NCBI GenBank assembly: GCA_944372725.1
Contig: CALWAA010000084.1
Span: 1-5,129, forward strand
Direction of reading: 5' to 3'
Source: an uncultured Bacilli bacterium
GTDB lineage: Bacteria > Bacillota_I > Bacilli_A > RF39 > UBA660
DNA length: 5,129 nucleotides
Shown here piece after piece: positions 4,450 to 5,129 of this stretch (positions are counted from its first letter, which is position 1; every line of letters begins with the position of its first letter). The notes under the pieces are model-generated. The model saw only the letters and a program-made list of their open reading frames with translations, was not told the origin of the DNA and did no database searches. Position numbers and translations under genes: made by a program.

Positions 4450-4463
4450 ATTTAAGATATAAT
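4435..4463 (+). promoter_or_regulatory. sigma-A promoter of the TtcA-family gene
   Basis: TTGCTT (4435-4440, 3 of 6 matches), a 17-base spacer and consensus TATAAT (4458-4463). Transcription should start near 4470, about 5 bases before the TGAGGTGA ribosome site at 4475-4482 and 16 bases before the ATG. Confidence 0.7.
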
Positions 4464-4485
4464 ACAATCAATTGTGAGGTGACTC

Positions 4486-5129
4486 ATGGAAAGATATCAA
4501 GAAATAGAACGAAGTATTATAAAAAAATATCGAAAAGAAATATGGTGTAAATTTACCAAAGCCATAAGAGATTATCAATTAATTCAAGATAAGGATAAAA
4601 TCATGGTATGTATTAGTGGAGGTAAAGATTCCTTTTTAATGGCGAAGTGTTTTCAAGAAATTAAAAAACATGGCAAAGTTCATTTTGATGCTTACTTCGT
4701 TGTCATGAATCCCGGATACACAGATAAACATTTAGAACAAATTAAAAACAATGCCCAAATTTTAAATATTCCAATTGAAATATTTACAAGTGATATTTTT
4801 GCATCTGTAGAAGTGATTGGTCACAAAAGCCCTTGCTATATGTGTGCTAGAATGCGTCGCGGACACTTATACAATAAAGCTCGTGAACTCGGATGCAATA
4901 AAATTGCTTTAGGTCATCACTTTGATGATGTCATTGAAACTAATTTATTATCTATGTTTTATGGCGCTGAAATCAAAACTATGATGCCTAAATTACACAG
5001 TGAACATTTTAAAGGTTTAGAACTTATTAGACCAATGTATTTAGTGAAAGAACATGATATTATCTCTTGGGCAAAATATAACAATCTCACTTTCTTAAAT
5101 TGTGCTTGCAAAATGACTTTAGAAAGTAC
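4486..5129 (+). CDS. ttcA: TtcA-family tRNA 2-thiocytidine synthetase, cut by the window edge
   Basis: The first 214 residues of an adenosine nucleotide alpha-hydrolase (PP-loop) enzyme; the C-terminal end lies outside the window. TtcA uses ATP and a [4Fe-4S] cluster to put sulfur on C32 of certain tRNAs in the cytoplasm. The PP-loop is SGGKDS (44-49). The cluster cysteines are visible: CYMC (C117, C120), followed by ARMRRGHLY as in TtcA, and C206 or C208 in FLNCACK for the third ligand. GHHFDDVIET (143-152), MFYG (157-160) and IRPMYLVKEHDI (181-192) are all family landmarks. Both this and the GHH version argue against TilS, which lacks the CxxC. The start is ATG 4486 with TGAGGTGA close upstream. 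No frameshift is seen. The family is sure. That the substrate here is C32 rests on the characterised enterobacterial enzyme, since firmicute homologues are little studied. Confidence 0.9.
   Translation, partial: MERYQEIERSIIKKYRKEIWCKFTKAIRDYQLIQDKDKIMVCISGGKDSFLMAKCFQEIKKHGKVHFDAYFVVMNPGYTDKHLEQIKNNAQILNIPIEIFTSDIFASVEVIGHKSPCYMCARMRRGHLYNKARELGCNKIALGHHFDDVIETNLLSMFYGAEIKTMMPKLHSEHFKGLELIRPMYLVKEHDIISWAKYNNLTFLNCACKMTLES

Noticed and set aside
4486..5129. TilS (tRNA-Ile lysidine synthetase), tempting because of the CAU tRNA nearby
   Set aside because: The CYMC pair, the ARMRRGHLY block and a later cysteine motif are TtcA-type; TilS has the PP-loop but not these cluster cysteines.
1..5129. 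CRISPR array, insertion sequence or long repeats
   Set aside because: Reading both strands showed no regularly spaced repeats, transposase or terminal inverted repeats; repeated motifs are limited to promoters, hairpins and AT runs.

Overview
The window is an AT-rich stretch (roughly 70% A+T by eye) of a Gram-positive-type bacterial chromosome. Strong AGGAGG-like ribosome sites, consensus sigma-A promoters with 17-base spacers, U-tailed intrinsic terminators, tRNA genes that encode their own CCA ends and a XerC-like recombinase ending in HPR all point to Bacillota. Tryptophan is encoded by TGG and I saw no need for TGA read-through, so the genetic code is standard. A low-GC Bacilli-type gut lineage (Erysipelotrichales or RF39-like) is my best guess, but that is inference.

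Layout. The left half is on the minus strand. A promoter at 2280-2252 drives a 155-residue protein of unknown function overlapping a complete XerC-type tyrosine recombinase (1768-881). Directly behind it a second promoter drives a single-pass, membrane-anchored, probably extracellular 244-residue protein (829-95), whose intrinsic terminator overlaps its last codons. Divergently, a plus-strand promoter drives two tRNA genes, a CAU tRNA that looks like the lysidine-type tRNA-Ile2 and a tRNA-Leu(UAG), ending in a terminator near 2611. This converges on the terminator of a minus-strand bicistron: a small basic 55-residue protein (3237-3070), followed 12 bases later by a PemK/MazF-like protein (3057-2674). 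The pair has the layout of a toxin-antitoxin module but an atypical toxin active site. The right side is on the plus strand: a SAM-binding protein resembling the BtaA/DUF3419 aminocarboxypropyl transferases (3511-4431), then a TtcA-family tRNA thiolase (4486 to the window edge), each with its own promoter.

Working together. RNA biology recurs: two tRNAs, a tRNA-thiolating enzyme and an RNase-fold protein. Each transcription unit is short, with its own sigma-A promoter and a very short leader. The points most worth attention are the unannotated 55-residue gene and its divergent PemK/MazF partner, the solitary BtaA-like protein, and the unknown protein coupled to xerC.
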